Shown: positions 23,500 through 35,099 of the stretch, in pieces
Position numbering within the stretch: the first letter of the stretch is position 1
Layout: each line of letters opens with the position of its first letter
DNA from: Paragonimus skrjabini miyazakii
Taxonomy: Eukaryota; Platyhelminthes; Trematoda; Plagiorchiida; Troglotrematidae
Length of the DNA stretch: 64,000 nt
Direction of reading: 5' to 3'
Assembly: GCA_014338405.1 (NCBI GenBank)
Contig: JTDE01000295.1
Coordinates: 172,497-236,496 of the forward strand
The notes under the pieces: generated by a model
Database searches by the model: none
The model's input: only the letters and a program-made list of their open reading frames with translations
Told to the model about the DNA's origin: nothing
Translations under genes and position numbers: made by a program

Positions 23500-24190
23500 T
23501 GAATCGGAGGGCAATTGGATGACAACAATGACCTCCGGGAATGTCGGGTCATTCACGGGAGGCCATGGTAACCGTAGGGCCTGTACAAATTTCTTCTGAG
23601 CACACAACTGTGGATTGCATAACCGAATTCCGATCGCTTCCGCGGGAGCCAGAATACGAAAGTTGACTCTTCTGGATTGACGACTGGGGAAACGGTAAGT
23701 AGGTTGGAAAGCCACTCCCGGTGAGACTTGGTGCTCTGAGTCGACAAGGTGCACCAAAATTGCACTCGAAATGGACTTCACCTCGCCCTTAGTCAACCAT
23801 GTGGGGTGGTCACATATCCTCTGAGAAAGGCGCCTGATTGCGCGACCGACGTAACCTGTTCCGCGAGAGTATGTGAAAAAGTAGACACAAAATGGGGTCA
23901 CACATTCAGGCGACGTATCTTTGAGTTGTACGTGGACAAACAGGTCGGATCTGAACGAGGTTCGTAGTTCTGCTGCACTATAGGTCATTTCAATTGCGTT
24001 ACTTATTCTACGAGTCACCAGTTCAGCCAACGCCTCCTTTTGTAGTCTAGCATCATATAAACCAATTTCTTTTCCGCAGATGGGAGCTTAACTCTAAGTT
24101 CCGTCATTTCCATATCCACGAATTTTACAGCATGGGTGTTCTCTGCGAATATCCGCCGTAAAAACATCATTTTTCTGTCTTAACCATGTC
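23500..24190 (-). pseudogene. Penelope-like element: linker and GIY-YIG domain
   Basis: Minus strand: a linker-like IFAENTHAVKFVDMEM and EKKLVYMMLDYK, a frame change near 24030, then a 184-codon frame with LAELVTRRISNAIEMTYSA-type sequence, the GIY-YIG part (CVYFFTYSRGTGYVGRAIRR, LSQRICDH) and PAEAIGIRLCNPQLC with KKFVQALRLPW. Both Tyr residues of the nuclease signature are kept, but one Cys of the usual CxCG is Tyr-Ser-Arg-Gly. No RT remains, so this is a 5'-truncated copy. Confidence 0.8.
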
Positions 24191-24199
24191 ATCAGTGCA

Positions 24200-26295
24200 T
24201 AGCCCTGTATAATAAACTGTTAACAAGATTTCTCGTTTGTTTGAGGAGTATATAACTGAAAAATTGAATATATTGGCCGTTCCAAGTCCCCTAGAAATGC
24301 ATACTCAGTTGATCTATATCACATATCCCACTACAGAAACGTCAGATTTCTTGCACTTAGACGGTTGTAACTCTACTCTGCAGATCGTGTGTGACATCTA
24401 GTGACTCAGTAACACTCCGTGGTAAACACGTGCTAAGTACCTTTCTTCCAGTTCTGAGCCTGCTATGTTATCTGTTTTATTGACCACGTAGTCGTATAAA
24501 AAAGCAACTACTGCATGTTAAATACTAAGTAGCCTCTGTCGTGGTTATTAGTTTTGACAGAAAAAATTTCATGTCCCGAAAGTTTTCAAGGAAGGGGTAT
24601 TTATATTGTCAGGCAATGCATGTGCGTTCTACGACCCGACTGGGAATCCGAACAATATTCCATTGGTATTCGTTGCAACTCTATAAATCTTTTCTTTTCA
24701 AAGGAAGTTTTTTGCCGAGCAGTGAAAATATATGTAGGAAATATTCATGGAAATGGATCAAGAGTACCAACTGGGATTGCCACAGCTTTGACAAGGGATA
24801 GTTTAAAATTCATGCAACAGTTGTAGCAAAAAATGTTCGACAACACATGTCAATATAATCTGGCAATCCTCCTGAGATCGCCACTAGATTCACTCCAAGA
24901 ACTCGTTTACATGTATGTTAAACTGGTTACCTACCCGACAGATGTTTGTTTCCCCTTGCTGATTTCTCGTTTAACATTGCTGACACAAATCTTTCCTGGA
25001 AGCGCTGAAGAAAATTCTAGTCAATCCAGGCCTCTTGCCCACTATCGATGTGAAATCAACCAGCGGAAACTAGATATGCAAATGTTTTCCCCATTGCCGT
25101 CCACTCCCGGAGTCGTTCTAGTACTCCACCCCATCTCTTCTAGCATCCCCACAAGACTTATCGCCGGTATCGCCTCAGTCCAAATCGAGTAAACAGTGGG
25201 AAGCTTAGGACAATTAGGTCTAAGGCACGGAGAGCGGATTTGTTCGGCAAAACAACTGTGATTGAAGCTTAACTACAACTAACACACCCAGTGAGATCAT
25301 TTCGAAATAAACGTGTGGTCTCTTTATTTCTCTCTTTGGCAAATATGAAACTGTCAACTTTTCGACTTATCGAATTGGACCAAGATCGTTAACGAGACCA
25401 GATAACGCGATCAGACAATTAATTCGCAAAATTCTCAGTCGAACTGTTCGCTGAGTGGGAATTCAGCTGGGTACTGTTGCACAAGCGCACGCAACCATAC
25501 ACACATAACGAATGTCTTTGTAAGATTCAGAACCGTAGATATGTTTTTAAAACATATTTTTAGTGGCTGTGTTTCTGTATTTAGTTCTGAGGGAGAAGTA
25601 ACTGTGTTGGGATCACTTGAAAGGCGATAAGCATAATGTATTTCCCCTGAGAGGAGTGCGCAGTATGTACGAGTGTTTGCACTATATGTCTAGATGACGT
25701 TTTAACTTTCGTGGAAGGTTGTGGTCAAAACAGGACAGAACGTAAACGCACGAAGCTTAGAGAATTAATTTACGATTATAACCTGAGAATGTTGTTGGTG
25801 TCGAAGGAAATTATGATCGAGTTGGGGATGTTGATGATCTTGACGACGGTCGCCAGGAAGAGCAGAATAGTGACGACGGAGCTCAATAAAACAGTGTTGA
25901 CAGCTACAATACTGATGAATATGATTACTCTTTCAATGACTAGTTTCGTTCACGTGTAGAGAGACAGTTGAATAAAAAATCCAAACGCATACTGACCATT
26001 TTTAATTCTACAGAACTGAGTAACTAAATTCATTGGTTGTAGGCAAACTATGTGACGTACACACGGTGCAGTTGATCAAACTCATGAGGGTTACACTCCT
26101 GCGGCAACCTACGAACCCACTTTGTTTGAATCCTATCGAACTCGTGTGAAATCAGGTGGGACGTCCAACTGAACGTAAGTGCAAATTTCTCACTATTCGT
26201 GTAGAAAACAATGCTAACGATTCAAATCATCAGTGACAGTAAAACTAATTGAAAATTCCCTGAATAGTCATCGGTAATACTGTGGTGGACTGTCA
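24200..26295. other. No recognisable feature
   Basis: Frames up to 119 codons (24833-25192) without a known motif. A short acidic reading (DVDDLDDGRQEEQNSDDG) near 25830-25890 could be chance or a lost exon. I see no support for either. Confidence 0.35.
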
Positions 26296-26299
26296 GGCA

Positions 26300-26647
26300 G
26301 GAGGTGCGAGGATTCCAACTCTCGACGGAATACCTCAACGCAGGGGGGAAGTGTGTTCAAAAACCCACAGCGGGTGGATAGAAGACGGCGTGGGCGACCG
26401 GATGGGTCATCGCTCGACCGGATCGGACTAACGGGCGAGACATGGCAGGCAAACTAGGATTGATGACCAAATCGGAGGCGTGATTATTCCAACACTCGCA
26501 GGGATATCTCGACACGGTCGTGGAGTACGATCAAAGCCCACAGTCGATAGATTACGGACAACACAAGCGACGGGACGAGCCATCGCTCAACGAAATTGGA
26601 TCAACGGACAAGGAATAGCAGACAGAAAATCCCCGGATAGAAGGTAC
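26300..26647 (+). repeat. Diverged tandem dimer, 174-bp period, GC-rich
   Basis: Unit 1 begins at 26300 (ggaggtgcgaggattccaac) and unit 2 at 26474 (ggaggcgtgattattccaac). Later matching blocks are tacctcaacgc/tatctcgacac, agcgggtggatag/agtcgatagatta and catcgctcgaccggat/catcgctcaacgaaat. Clearly higher GC than its surroundings. Function unknown. It could be part of an LTR or a minisatellite relic. Confidence 0.65.
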
Positions 26648-26984
26648 CGATCACACACACAAATCTGGCAGTAGTGCGCCCGACGTGTGAGCGGAAACCG
26701 TGTTGTGGACTGGAATTGTGATTCAAAATCGCGAGAGCGCGTGTGGCATGGTAACTAGTGCGTTGGACAATAAAGATTGTACTTTATAGGACGCCTTTTC
26801 GCTACAATACGACATGATAAACAAGCCTGTTTCCAGTTATTCATCAACCAACAAGATGTATAAGGTTGATCTGGGAAAATGTTGTCACAAAGAAACAAAA
26901 AATGAAAGTGGCACGTCCAAATGACGTTAACCGTTTCAGAGATATGAACAGAGTTGGAATAATAAAAGCATCTTTGTATTCACA

Positions 26985-27610
26985 ACTTACGAGTTAAATT
27001 CAACAAGGAATTCTATCGACAGATGGGTGGGGTAGCAATGGGATCCCCCCTGGGATCATTGTTCGCGGACGCCTTCATGACGAGACTTGAAAATAACCGG
27101 CTGAGGGCGGCTGTTCGCGAATATATTGTTTATAAGCAATGTGTGGGTGACACCCCACATGCGGCTGGTGGACACTCCGATCACAGGAATATCTTAACAA
27201 TTTTCGAGGGGATCCAAGTTAGCCAAACGTTTAAGGTAGTATCTGAGCTTATCAATCAATCTGCCTCGCAGGACTTACTCATTCGACGTCGTACTGATGG
27301 ATTTTTTTCAGCGTAAATTTGATTGTAAAGAAGCTTGGAATGACATATTTGTTCATCTGACCGGAAAAATAGTCTAACAAATAGCATGTCGGATACAGTT
27401 ATGATGATACGCACATTGGATATGATTTCCAATTAATCCCTTTTCACACCTAAGGTTTTCTTGCAAAATGATCATCCGGAGCGATTTGTGGACGGCTTTA
27501 TGCAGCGCAGTGAGAAGAACGGCAAGCTGTCGTTAGTGGCGAATAAAGATATGTACAGCTACTGTCGTTCAAAGGCCATAAGCTTGTTGAAACAATCACT
27601 AATAAACCCA
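26985..27610 (+). pseudogene. Penelope-like element: RT fragment and linker
   Basis: Reads FNKEFYRQMGGVAMGSPLGS followed by LFADAFM (RT motif), then a region where the YxDD motif is corrupted (YKQCVGD), ILTIFEGIQVSQTFKV, and further down NDHPERFVDGFMQRS, the PLE linker motif. Stops and frameshifts separate the parts. The GIY-YIG domain is absent. Confidence 0.7.
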
Positions 27611-28015
27611 ATAGTGTTGTCAACAGGACCAACTACGCCACCAAACTGCACAGAAGTTTCAGTCTACTTTGCCATTGTGTGTAATATTGTAGTGAGAAAA
27701 AGTGATTGAGTTGCACTACTCACACTACCACTCATTAACGAGGCATGTGTATGTATTTGGATGGTGAAGTAAGGAAGAGAATACAAGAAGAAATACTGGG
27801 ATGTACTTTATCATGAATATTTCCATTCCATAGATAAACTGGACGCTGGCAACCGAACCAATCGTAACGTCTTTGGGTTAATGTTATATTTAAGTTAGTA
27901 GGTTTGTTTGTTGTGGTGTTGAAGGTTATACTTCCGTGTGTTTCCGAATACTCAGCCGTTACACCATCCGCGCTGTTGGCTCACAGAAGTTGGTGCCATG
28001 ACCAGGATTAGAGGA
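27611..28015. other. Possible 5' LTR/leader of the gypsy element
   Basis: No coding motif. It lies directly upstream of gag and contains agttggtgccatgaccagga near 27986, where a primer-binding site (often starting tggt/tgg) would be expected. I found no second LTR downstream, so the boundaries are unknown. Confidence 0.25.
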
Positions 28016-28019
28016 TGAA

Positions 28020-28690
28020 TATCTCGTAGCCTCAGCCTTTCGAGAACGAGGATATCTGGAGTTTCCTGGAGGACTTTGCGGACATGGCGAAGGTGGTCGA
28101 AGTCAAGACCGACCGGGCGAAGGCGGTAGTCCTGTGGAAGCTGTTCAAGGACACAATGCAGGCGGCGCTAAAGAGGGCGTGAAAATATCCTTTGAAACTG
28201 GAGTGGGCCTTCTTGGAGAAAGCGCCGGTTGGCAGCACTGCCAGTCTAGAAGGCGACGCTCTGGTTTACACTGTGTCACTACGGACAACGTTGTCAAAAG
28301 CCTTACCGGAGTTGCACCAGGAATCCAAACATCGCATGCTGATGAGTCACATCTTGGATGAAATGCCACCAGCAGTCTGGGAACAGTATAAGATTGTCCT
28401 CATCGCAAGTCCGCTATGGTTGGAACAGTTGACTGATGTGGCTCGACAATTGCTGGCAGAAAACTCCCCGACATTCACTGAGTTGATGACAGGTGAATCA
28501 AGTGAACTGGACCACTTTCGAAGTGCAGTGGAAAAACTAACTGAGAAAGTGTCGGCTTTGAACGTGAAGAAGGAGAAGTGAAATCGTAGCGACGTATGCT
28601 ATGGATGTTGTAGATTTCGACACCGGCGAAGATTTTACCCACTTCACAAGAAAAGGCCGCACTTAAGCAAACGTTTCGCCGACTGTTTTT
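28020..28690 (+). pseudogene. Ty3/gypsy gag relic
   Basis: Reads FVEDFADMAKVVEVKTDR-like sequence, then a TGA at 28180, then a 129-codon stretch with LSKALPELHQESKH, MLMSHILDEMPPAVWEQYK and HFRSAVEKLTEKVSALNVKK. This order of a helical capsid-like region and charged C-terminus just before a protease fits trematode gypsy gag. A zinc-knuckle-like segment (CYGCCRFRHRRRFYPLH) follows in another frame at about 28585-28635, strongly decayed. Confidence 0.6.
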
Positions 28691-29125
28691 GCCTGGCAAA
28701 GGAAATCCGACAACAGAGATGATTAATAGGTCTGCAGCTCATGTTAGGTTGAAAATCAATAGCAGCTCGGATTGTTGTTTGATTGACACTGGGGCCGTGA
28801 TTTCATTGATTGAGCCAAGGCCGGGGAAGATAGTCCAACCATGTGCGATGGTCATTCGAACGGTCGGTGGAGTTACTCTCAAAGTTACTGGCCTGGCAGA
28901 ATATGATGTCCGGATCGATCGTTACGTAGTCAAACAACCTTTCACTATTTCCCCGAAGCACGTCAGACTATATTGCGAGCGGATTTTCTTGATCGTGCTG
29001 AAATCATGATTGATTTGAAACATGATAAACTCGTAACGAAGTATGGTGTAGTTCCACTAGTGAGAAAACGCTAACTTCAGCCTGAACAAATTGAAACGAA
29101 TGCATCCAGAACGATACCAACCTGT
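28689..29125 (+). pseudogene. Ty3/gypsy aspartic protease relic
   Basis: A 106-codon frame contains CLIDTGAVISLIEP, the DTGA active-site motif of retroviral-type aspartic proteases. Further residues IVKQPFTIS and LDRAEIMIDLKHDKLVTK (across a frame change) match the end of the protease domain. Coding is broken at 29126 by the inserted PLE fragment. Confidence 0.7.
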
Positions 29126-29599
29126 GACTACTAATTCGTTTCAAATATGCCCATTACGATAGTGAGAATAAAGACATATAGGCGAACATATGTTTTCGAT
29201 AATTCATCTTCAGGCCGGTACAAAGTGGTATATCGCGTGCCAGGCAACCCATCAAAAGCAGTCCGAGTCAGAACACTTTGTACTGCCGAGGCCATTGGAA
29301 TCAGGCTGTTTGACCCGGTATTATGTCACCAAAAACGGTTTGTTCAAGCGCTGCACCTACCATGGCCACAAATCCACCGGATCGATGGTCAACCTGCGCG
29401 GTCAAACCAATGGACAAGCGTGACGTAACCGACCAATCAAGCCATCGCCAATTGACTGACCAGTGACCTAGTTTCTTTGTAATAAGTCTGATCGATATCT
29501 CGATCTAACTCTATTAACTCCTTATATAATTGTACCGGCCTGAAGATGAATTATCGAAAACATATGTCCGCCTATATGTCTTTATTCTGACTACTAATT
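29126..29599 (+). mobile_element. PLE fragment inserted in gypsy pol, with 11-bp target duplication
   Basis: gactactaatt occurs at 29126-29136 and again at 29589-29599, flanking the insert 29137-29588. Inside are 59-base inverted arms, 29165-29223 and 29530-29588, around a short plus-strand PLE coding end (CTAEAIGIRLFDPVLCHQK, RFVQALHLPW). Each arm contains the PLE terminal hairpin (cctgaagatgaattatcg then aaaacatatg). The copy is heavily 5'-truncated and lacks RT. Confidence 0.85.
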
Positions 29600-31020
29600 G
29601 TTGAATGAAGAAATACACAAATCCCGAGAATGATTCATTACGAATCAGGACCCGAATAACTATTGTAACTGCACTGATCATAAAACCCCCATCGAGCCAA
29701 AGCGATTTCGATCATTAGGTCCCAGAAGAATTTCAATACACATGCACCCGTAAATTGAACGACGAATGAGGGATATGTTGAAGGAAGAAATCATCAAAGA
29801 AGCCGATAGCTAGTTCAACTATCCTGTCTTGTTGGTGAGAGAACCCAACGGGAATTTTGATTTTGTGTCGAATTCAGACGGCTCAACGAAATCACAGTCA
29901 AATGACATCATAACTGTCCGATCGGTGACAGAAATTTTCGAAAAGCTACAGAACGCGAGGTTATTTACAGTGTTAGACCTGCGGTCTGGATATTGGCGGG
30001 TTCCAAGCAAGCAAAACGGCGGTCACAGTGAGAGAAAAGCAACACCGCTTCCAACGTATGCCGTTTGAACTGCCAGGCGCCCATTCCACGTTTAAACGAC
30101 TGATGCTCAAGGTGCTGGACGCATTGTACAACACTGTTGTCTGTGGAGACGATACCGTCATCTATACCATCAGTGAGACAGCACATACGGTACACGTTTC
30201 AGTCGTGTTGAAGAAAACTTAACAAGCAGGCCTACAGATCAGTAGTCCAAAGTCGCGAGGTCCAACCACTGCCCAAATAACTGATGACAACCTAGGTCAT
30301 TTCGGTGCCAACATCGAACAGGACGTTGCGACAATTTCATGGTAACGCTAGATTCTACAGCCGATTAATCAAGAACTACGATGAACTTGCAATCTCATTA
30401 TAAGAAATTCTGAAGAATTGACAGTTGCACTAATGAGAGAAAGTCAATCAGAAGTTTTTTTCAAATTCGACAACTGTTGAAAGAGGGAAAACTGACGTCG
30501 AAATAAATGACGACTGGACGGAACTTTATTGTAGTAAGGGATATAAGTGATAAAGGAACTGGCGGTTGTATCCAAGCATGAAGACGATGTTATGGAACAT
30601 ACCTGTCGGGTACTAACTCCTTTTGAATGAAACCATTCAACGACGAAAACCTAGAGTTTGGCGATGGTGTGGACCTTAGAAAAATGGCAGCCATACCTGC
30701 TGAGACGAAGTTTTCATGTGGGGACTGACCGCACACCGTTGGATTAGAATGAAACAGTAATGGATCATCGAGAAAAGCTGGAATAAGACTTCAGAATTTG
30801 CCGTGTATCTGGAGAAGAGTACTGTCCCCGATTTGCTTTCCTGAACGCAACACATGGATTAGGTCCACAAGGACGTGATCAAAGTTGGCAGTACTGAACT
30901 GGAGAACGATCCCGAAAAGTTACATGCAGCACAGAAGATCATTACAGCAATCCAGAAGGTGATCGGCCAACTTCTATCGGCAAAACAACCGCCAGAGGGC
31001 GAAGGAACTCCGTAAGTAAA
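29600..31020 (+). pseudogene. Ty3/gypsy reverse transcriptase and RNase H relic
   Basis: Order: MRDMLKEEIIKEADS, FNYPVLLVREPNGNF, FEKLQNARLFTVLDLRSGYW (RT motif 3, catalytic Asp in LDL), QRMPFELPGAHSTFKRLM (motif 4), and VVCGDDTVIYT, where the YxDD motif reads CGDD. RNase H/connection part: DKGTGGCIQA and MVWTLEKWQPYLLRR with TDRTPLD near 30670-30740. Many stops and frame changes. It continues the protease upstream of the PLE insertion. Confidence 0.8.
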
Positions 31021-32040
31021 AGCTCACAGAATACACTGGTCAGACCTGCGATTGAATAGAGCCGGAACTTTAATGCGCCAACTACGGGAGGGAATTAACA
31101 GGAATGTTAGACCAACTGAGTTGAGAACGACAATTGTGAAGGAATGTCGTCAGCTGGCTCATACGGGATGTCACCAAATTTACAAAATGAAGGATAGTGT
31201 TAAGAATTATGTGCGGGTATGCCAGCAGTGTCAACTCATGAAGACCACTAGTCCCTTCGTTCGGTAGGCCACACAACTGTCGGTGAGGTTGGAGAATTAT
31301 GGTCAGTGAATGTGATAGGCCCCGTCCCAGTAACTTCGTCCATAAATCAGTACATCATAGTCATGACTGAACACTTCACATGATGGATCGAAGCAGCCGC
31401 TATACCTGATCAGCGTGCAAGCACTGTATGCATGGCGGTGATGGAACACGTCGTTGCAGATCATGGAATACCACGAAGCGTACTGGCTGATCAAGACCCC
31501 TGCTTCAAAAATGAGGAGTTTTGGAACTGTTTGAAACGTGTGGGAATCAAAAAAATTCGCACGACGCCACACCATCCTCAATCAAACAGACTGACGGAAT
31601 GAAACAATCGCACACTCAAAGAGTGGTTGGCGGTAAAAGCAGGAAGCCGGAAGGAAATGTTACCATGGATTCTGTTAGCCCCCCGCCCTTCATCACAAAG
31701 AACAGTGTAGTAGTTGCCATTTGAGCCAACGTTTGGATGGATACTACGCCTGCCAGTCGATCAGGATATTGGTTTATGGGAAGACTGATGGATGAACACT
31801 CGTTAATTGGCAGAAGCTCAAGGATCGGTCAACCAGAGCCTGACAAGTGCACAAGAAGTATTCGATTGCAAAGTTATCGGGTTGATGTACTGTTTGAACT
31901 TAATTCGAAGGTTAACTACGGAGACCGGCGAAGCCCGGGTGCAACAGGACCCGAATCCAAAACTTTTTTGGGAAAGTGGAGGGAACGTATGTTGTAGTAG
32001 AACGTCGCTGCCCAGTGTGTTTATTAAAAATGAGAATAAT
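31021..32040 (+). pseudogene. Ty3/gypsy integrase relic
   Basis: Zinc-binding part ECRQLAHTGCHQIYKMK and CQQCQLMKTT (an HHCC-like arrangement). Core part includes SVNVIGPVPVTSSINQYIIV, DHGIPRSVLADQDPCFKNEE (second catalytic Asp region) and TTPHHPQSNRLTE with a later Glu, then WLAVKAGSRKEMLPWILLA. C-terminal part ends KLFWE-like near 31970. The catalytic tyrosine-like spacing of a DDE integrase is recognisable but frames are broken. The 3' end is abutted by a minus-strand PLE at 32055, and no 3' LTR is seen. Confidence 0.8.
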
Positions 32041-32054
32041 CGTCATCGTGCTTA

Positions 32055-32600
32055 GACAAGAAAGCTCACAGATTTGAACAAATTGTTTCTGTACAAACAA
32101 ATTCGGGTGACGTTGTTTGATTGCGATTGTCTGAGCTGTCGACAGGATGCGACATTTAGCCTCTCACATCAAGGTAGTTGTGATCTGATAGACAGTGCGG
32201 AATGCTCCGCCCGTGTCTGTATGTTGGTCACAATCGATCAGATGGGCCAGAACGGATTAATTGATGCGCTTTGTTGTCCCAAAGTAAAGCCAAGCAAGGA
32301 CATGTTCACAGATTCTCCCAGATAAACACCTAGTATTGTGACTTATGTATGCTGAACCATAGGAACAATCAAATGAATAGATCAAGAAAGAGTCATCACT
32401 AGACACGTTATCTTTCAAATTCAGTGGATCTGCCGGTTTTGAGTGAAATATGACAACAGAACCTGAGGTATAATTAGTGGTTTTGATGGCAGTAGTGATT
32501 TGACGTGATATCAACTCCGCCGCTGAGTCAATCTTGAATGGCGAAAATAAGTTGGTGTTTACCTTAACGGCATTCATATAGTACTTCACAGTAAGTAGTG
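32055..32600 (-). pseudogene. Penelope-like element: GIY-YIG domain relic
   Basis: Minus strand: KIDSAAELISRQITTAIKTT, KPADPLNLKDNVSS, IYSFDCSYGSAYISH, GRICEHVLAWLYFGTTKR, a frame change, then AHLIDCDQHTDT and a terminal region with RQRHPNLFVQKQFVQIC. Very close to the plus-strand copy at 12795-13345. The Ser in YIS is shared, so it was probably already lost in their common source or is a subfamily trait. Confidence 0.75.
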
Positions 32601-33100
32601 GCTTTGTTAGTGCCGTAGGTTAACATTGTAACGATGAACAGACAGAGCACATGAAGGAATCGATGTGCGAATCTTTTATAAACAAAATTGAGACACAACA
32701 GCAAGGGTGTTTGTTTTGGGTGAATCTGATGAGCAAGTTACTGATCCGATCACCTTGACAATTTAACCCGATCGATCCAACCCTACCAATTCATCTTATT
32801 GACAATTCATCCAGAGTCAGTCAACCTTATGAATATCTTATCCCAACGATCTTTCATTCAGGGAATCGCAGTCGGATCGAATTGCTGTGAATCGCGCACG
32901 CAAAAGTTGACCGTTCGCCGTAGATTCTCTTTTATACTGCATTAAAAGGCACATAATCCAGAGTATCATTGTATGAACCTCCGAATAAGTTCTAATTAAT
33001 CTCGGTCTCGTTATCATTAGATGAGAACGGTTATTTCTTTCAAAAGGTGAACATGCTCATAACTTTTAATCTCTATAGCTTCGCCATAATAATAGTTCAC
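32601..33100. other. No recognisable feature
   Basis: AT-rich. Ends just before the inverted SINE-B terminus at 33105. Confidence 0.4.
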
Positions 33101-33104
33101 AAAG

Positions 33105-33420
33105 ATAGAACTGATGAGTAGTAGGGGATTTTGGTGTTCGTAAAGATTGTACATCACCCACAAGGGAAGTGGTTTTACGTTCACGTATGATAATTCGGTC
33201 ATGCCTAATGTGAGGTCAGTGGCGCAGTGGTAAACACGGTTGCCTCATGAACAGCGTGGCCGAAGCTCTAATCCCGGAAGTGGCGATTATGTGCACTACT
33301 GATGAGCTCTACCGAGAGTGAAACTCGAGTCTAGTGCTTCATTTCGAAAGGGGCCGACTGGAAAGTCTACGGGGGTGCGACAGCTGCAATTAAATGTGGG
33401 TGATATACAATCTATATGAA
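33105..33420 (+). repeat. SINE-B copy with inverted 5' terminus and intact hammerhead
   Basis: Begins actgatgagtagtaggggat and tgtacatcaccca, the inverted form of the SINE-B tail. Then a plus-strand core, A box tggcgcagtgg (33221), a B-box region with ctctaatcccggaagtggc, the hammerhead, and the tail gtgggtgatatacaa. The two ends are thus inverted copies of one another over about 25-40 bases. Confidence 0.8.
33293..33337 (+). ncRNA. Type I hammerhead ribozyme in SINE-B
   Basis: Stem I GCACTA/TAGTGC fully paired, core CTGATGA (the commonest natural form), stem II GCTCT/AGAGT with loop ACCG (last pair G-U), GAAA, stem III ACT/AGT with 2-base loop, C17. Outer stem I AGTGGC and GCCGACT present. 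The loop of stem II differs from other copies while pairing is kept, which supports a maintained structure. Confidence 0.85.
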
Positions 33421-34120
33421 AGATAAAACTATCGGCAGATTGATCTCCATATTTCCCGTCGGATGGTGTAATTTGTATGTTCCACAGAATATCCTCCTCA
33501 GTAATGCGTGACAAATTGATGCATATACTATAAGACTCATACGCAGAATATATTTATTGTCCCGAAGCTGTTTGTATATCCAATACAATGTACAATACAT
33601 AACAGCTACACAATAGATAAAATCGCATTAGAGTCGGATCAGAATGTGTGGAATCATTGGTGACTACATACATTGTGACAGTTTTTCAGAATAAACTATA
33701 CTCGGGTCATAAGATGACAGCTGGTAATGACACGGACGTCGGAAGGATTCTCATACAGCTTTCTCTTATCCGGAAGATTAGTGATCGATCGGGGCGAGCA
33801 AAACTGACAAAATTCATTACGTGATGTGACGTCATCACACGACCTTCCTGTAGCGATTTACAATGAGAACCGTAACTACTAAAATTGGGTTTAGCACAAT
33901 GTAAAACATTACTCTAGACAAAATTTGAAGAAAATTACGTTCGGGTGGTTAGACTGTCAAGATGTCCCTCAGCATTTTAAGAACGTAGGGTGATTAATTA
34001 GTAGCTCTGGCTGATCGATTAAAATTCATGGGTGTGCATAAGCAGATAATGTCGGGACTTGAAAGCCGGCAACAGCTATTTCATTTTCTTACGGATAATT
34101 GTCTGGGCTACAATCTACCG
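33421..34120. other. No recognisable feature
   Basis: No open frame or repeat of note. Confidence 0.4.
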
Positions 34121-34124
34121 TTTA

Positions 34125-34470
34125 TTCATAGGTTGTGGGTTCGATTCTTCGGCATGTGTGAAATCGATGAGGTCCAACTAGATCGGAACAGCTGTTCATC
34201 AGTTGACTGGTGATCACTGGGACCCACTGGTTACAAGGTATGTGGCTGATTAAACCGCATTCTGATCAGATCAAGTTACTGAGAGTGGTGTGGCTCTACA
34301 AAACTTGTTAAACAGAAGTCAGACAAGAGTAGTTAATATTGCAAAGCTGGCGTGGGACAAACGTGACATGCGCACAGTTTGAAGTGGACTAGGCGAGCGT
34401 TCGTGTGAATACAGAAGCCTCTATGAACTATGAGTGATGTTTGACTTGAAACAAACCAAATAACCGATTT
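34125..34470 (+). repeat. tRNA-like repeat (SINE-3) followed by SINE-B-like tail
   Basis: A gtgggttcgattctt B-box-like block near 34136, then a gatcggaacagctg block shared with ggtcggaatagctg near 55470. The A-box side is decayed. The end carries gagtgatgtttgacttgaaac, the SINE-B tail. No hammerhead core between them. Confidence 0.4.
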
Positions 34471-34683
34471 TTTAAAACAACCTTGCAAACAGTCGGTGAT
34501 TATATTTATCGGCAGTGTTAAATTTTTTACATAGATGCCTCATCAGATCGGGTGAACCAGTTGTAAATTGGGGCACACAAAACGTGCGTGACTAGACGAA
34601 CCGAAAAGTACTGGGTGTAGGTCAGATGTACAAGTGTCAACTTCATGCCCAAATTACTGGTGAATACAATTCGAGGCACAATA

Positions 34684-35090
34684 GAACGTGACAGTGTTGG
34701 AAATGCCTTAATCAGACAAATGGGGTTGCCTAAGGGTCAGTCATTTTTAGGATGGGGAACAGACTATTGCAGTCCTGAACAAGGGCCTTTGGTCACTTGA
34801 ATTGGACAGTGGCGACAGGGGTTATAACCTCATAGAACCTTTTGACCGCAAAGACCAAGAAGAAATTACGAATTTCTGTTACGCCTTAGCAAGAACAGTT
34901 GCCTGTGACCCTCTATAATACATGGCGGCCTGCCGCGGATTGATCAGATTGATGCCCGGTTGAACTGAAATCTTTGGCGGACCGAAGGCCCTTGATCAGG
35001 ACTGCAATAGTCTGTTCCCTATCCTAAAAATGACTGATTCTTTGGCAACCCCATTCGTCTGATTAGGGCATTTTCACCACTGTCACGTTC
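34684..35090. mobile_element. MITE with about 110-bp inverted termini and TA duplication
   Basis: Left terminus 34684-34795 starts gaacgtgacagtg. The right terminus, about 34980-35090, is its inverted copy with a handful of changes. Both ends are bounded by TA (34682-34683 and 35091-35092), the target duplication typical of Tc1/mariner-type transposition. The 180-base middle has no coding capacity, so a transposase would have to come from elsewhere. Confidence 0.8.
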
Positions 35091-35099
35091 TAAGGGGTA

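Noticed and set aside
24833..25192. 119-codon plus-strand frame as a host exon
   Set aside because: Length is within chance expectation for 64 kb and no motif is visible.
29530..29588. Canonical hammerhead at PLE ends
   Set aside because: CTGAAGA and GAAA are present, but position 10.1-11.1 and stem I do not pair. Kept as a terminal hairpin.
31303..31581. 92-codon minus-strand frame
   Set aside because: It is the antisense shadow of the gypsy integrase core on the plus strand.
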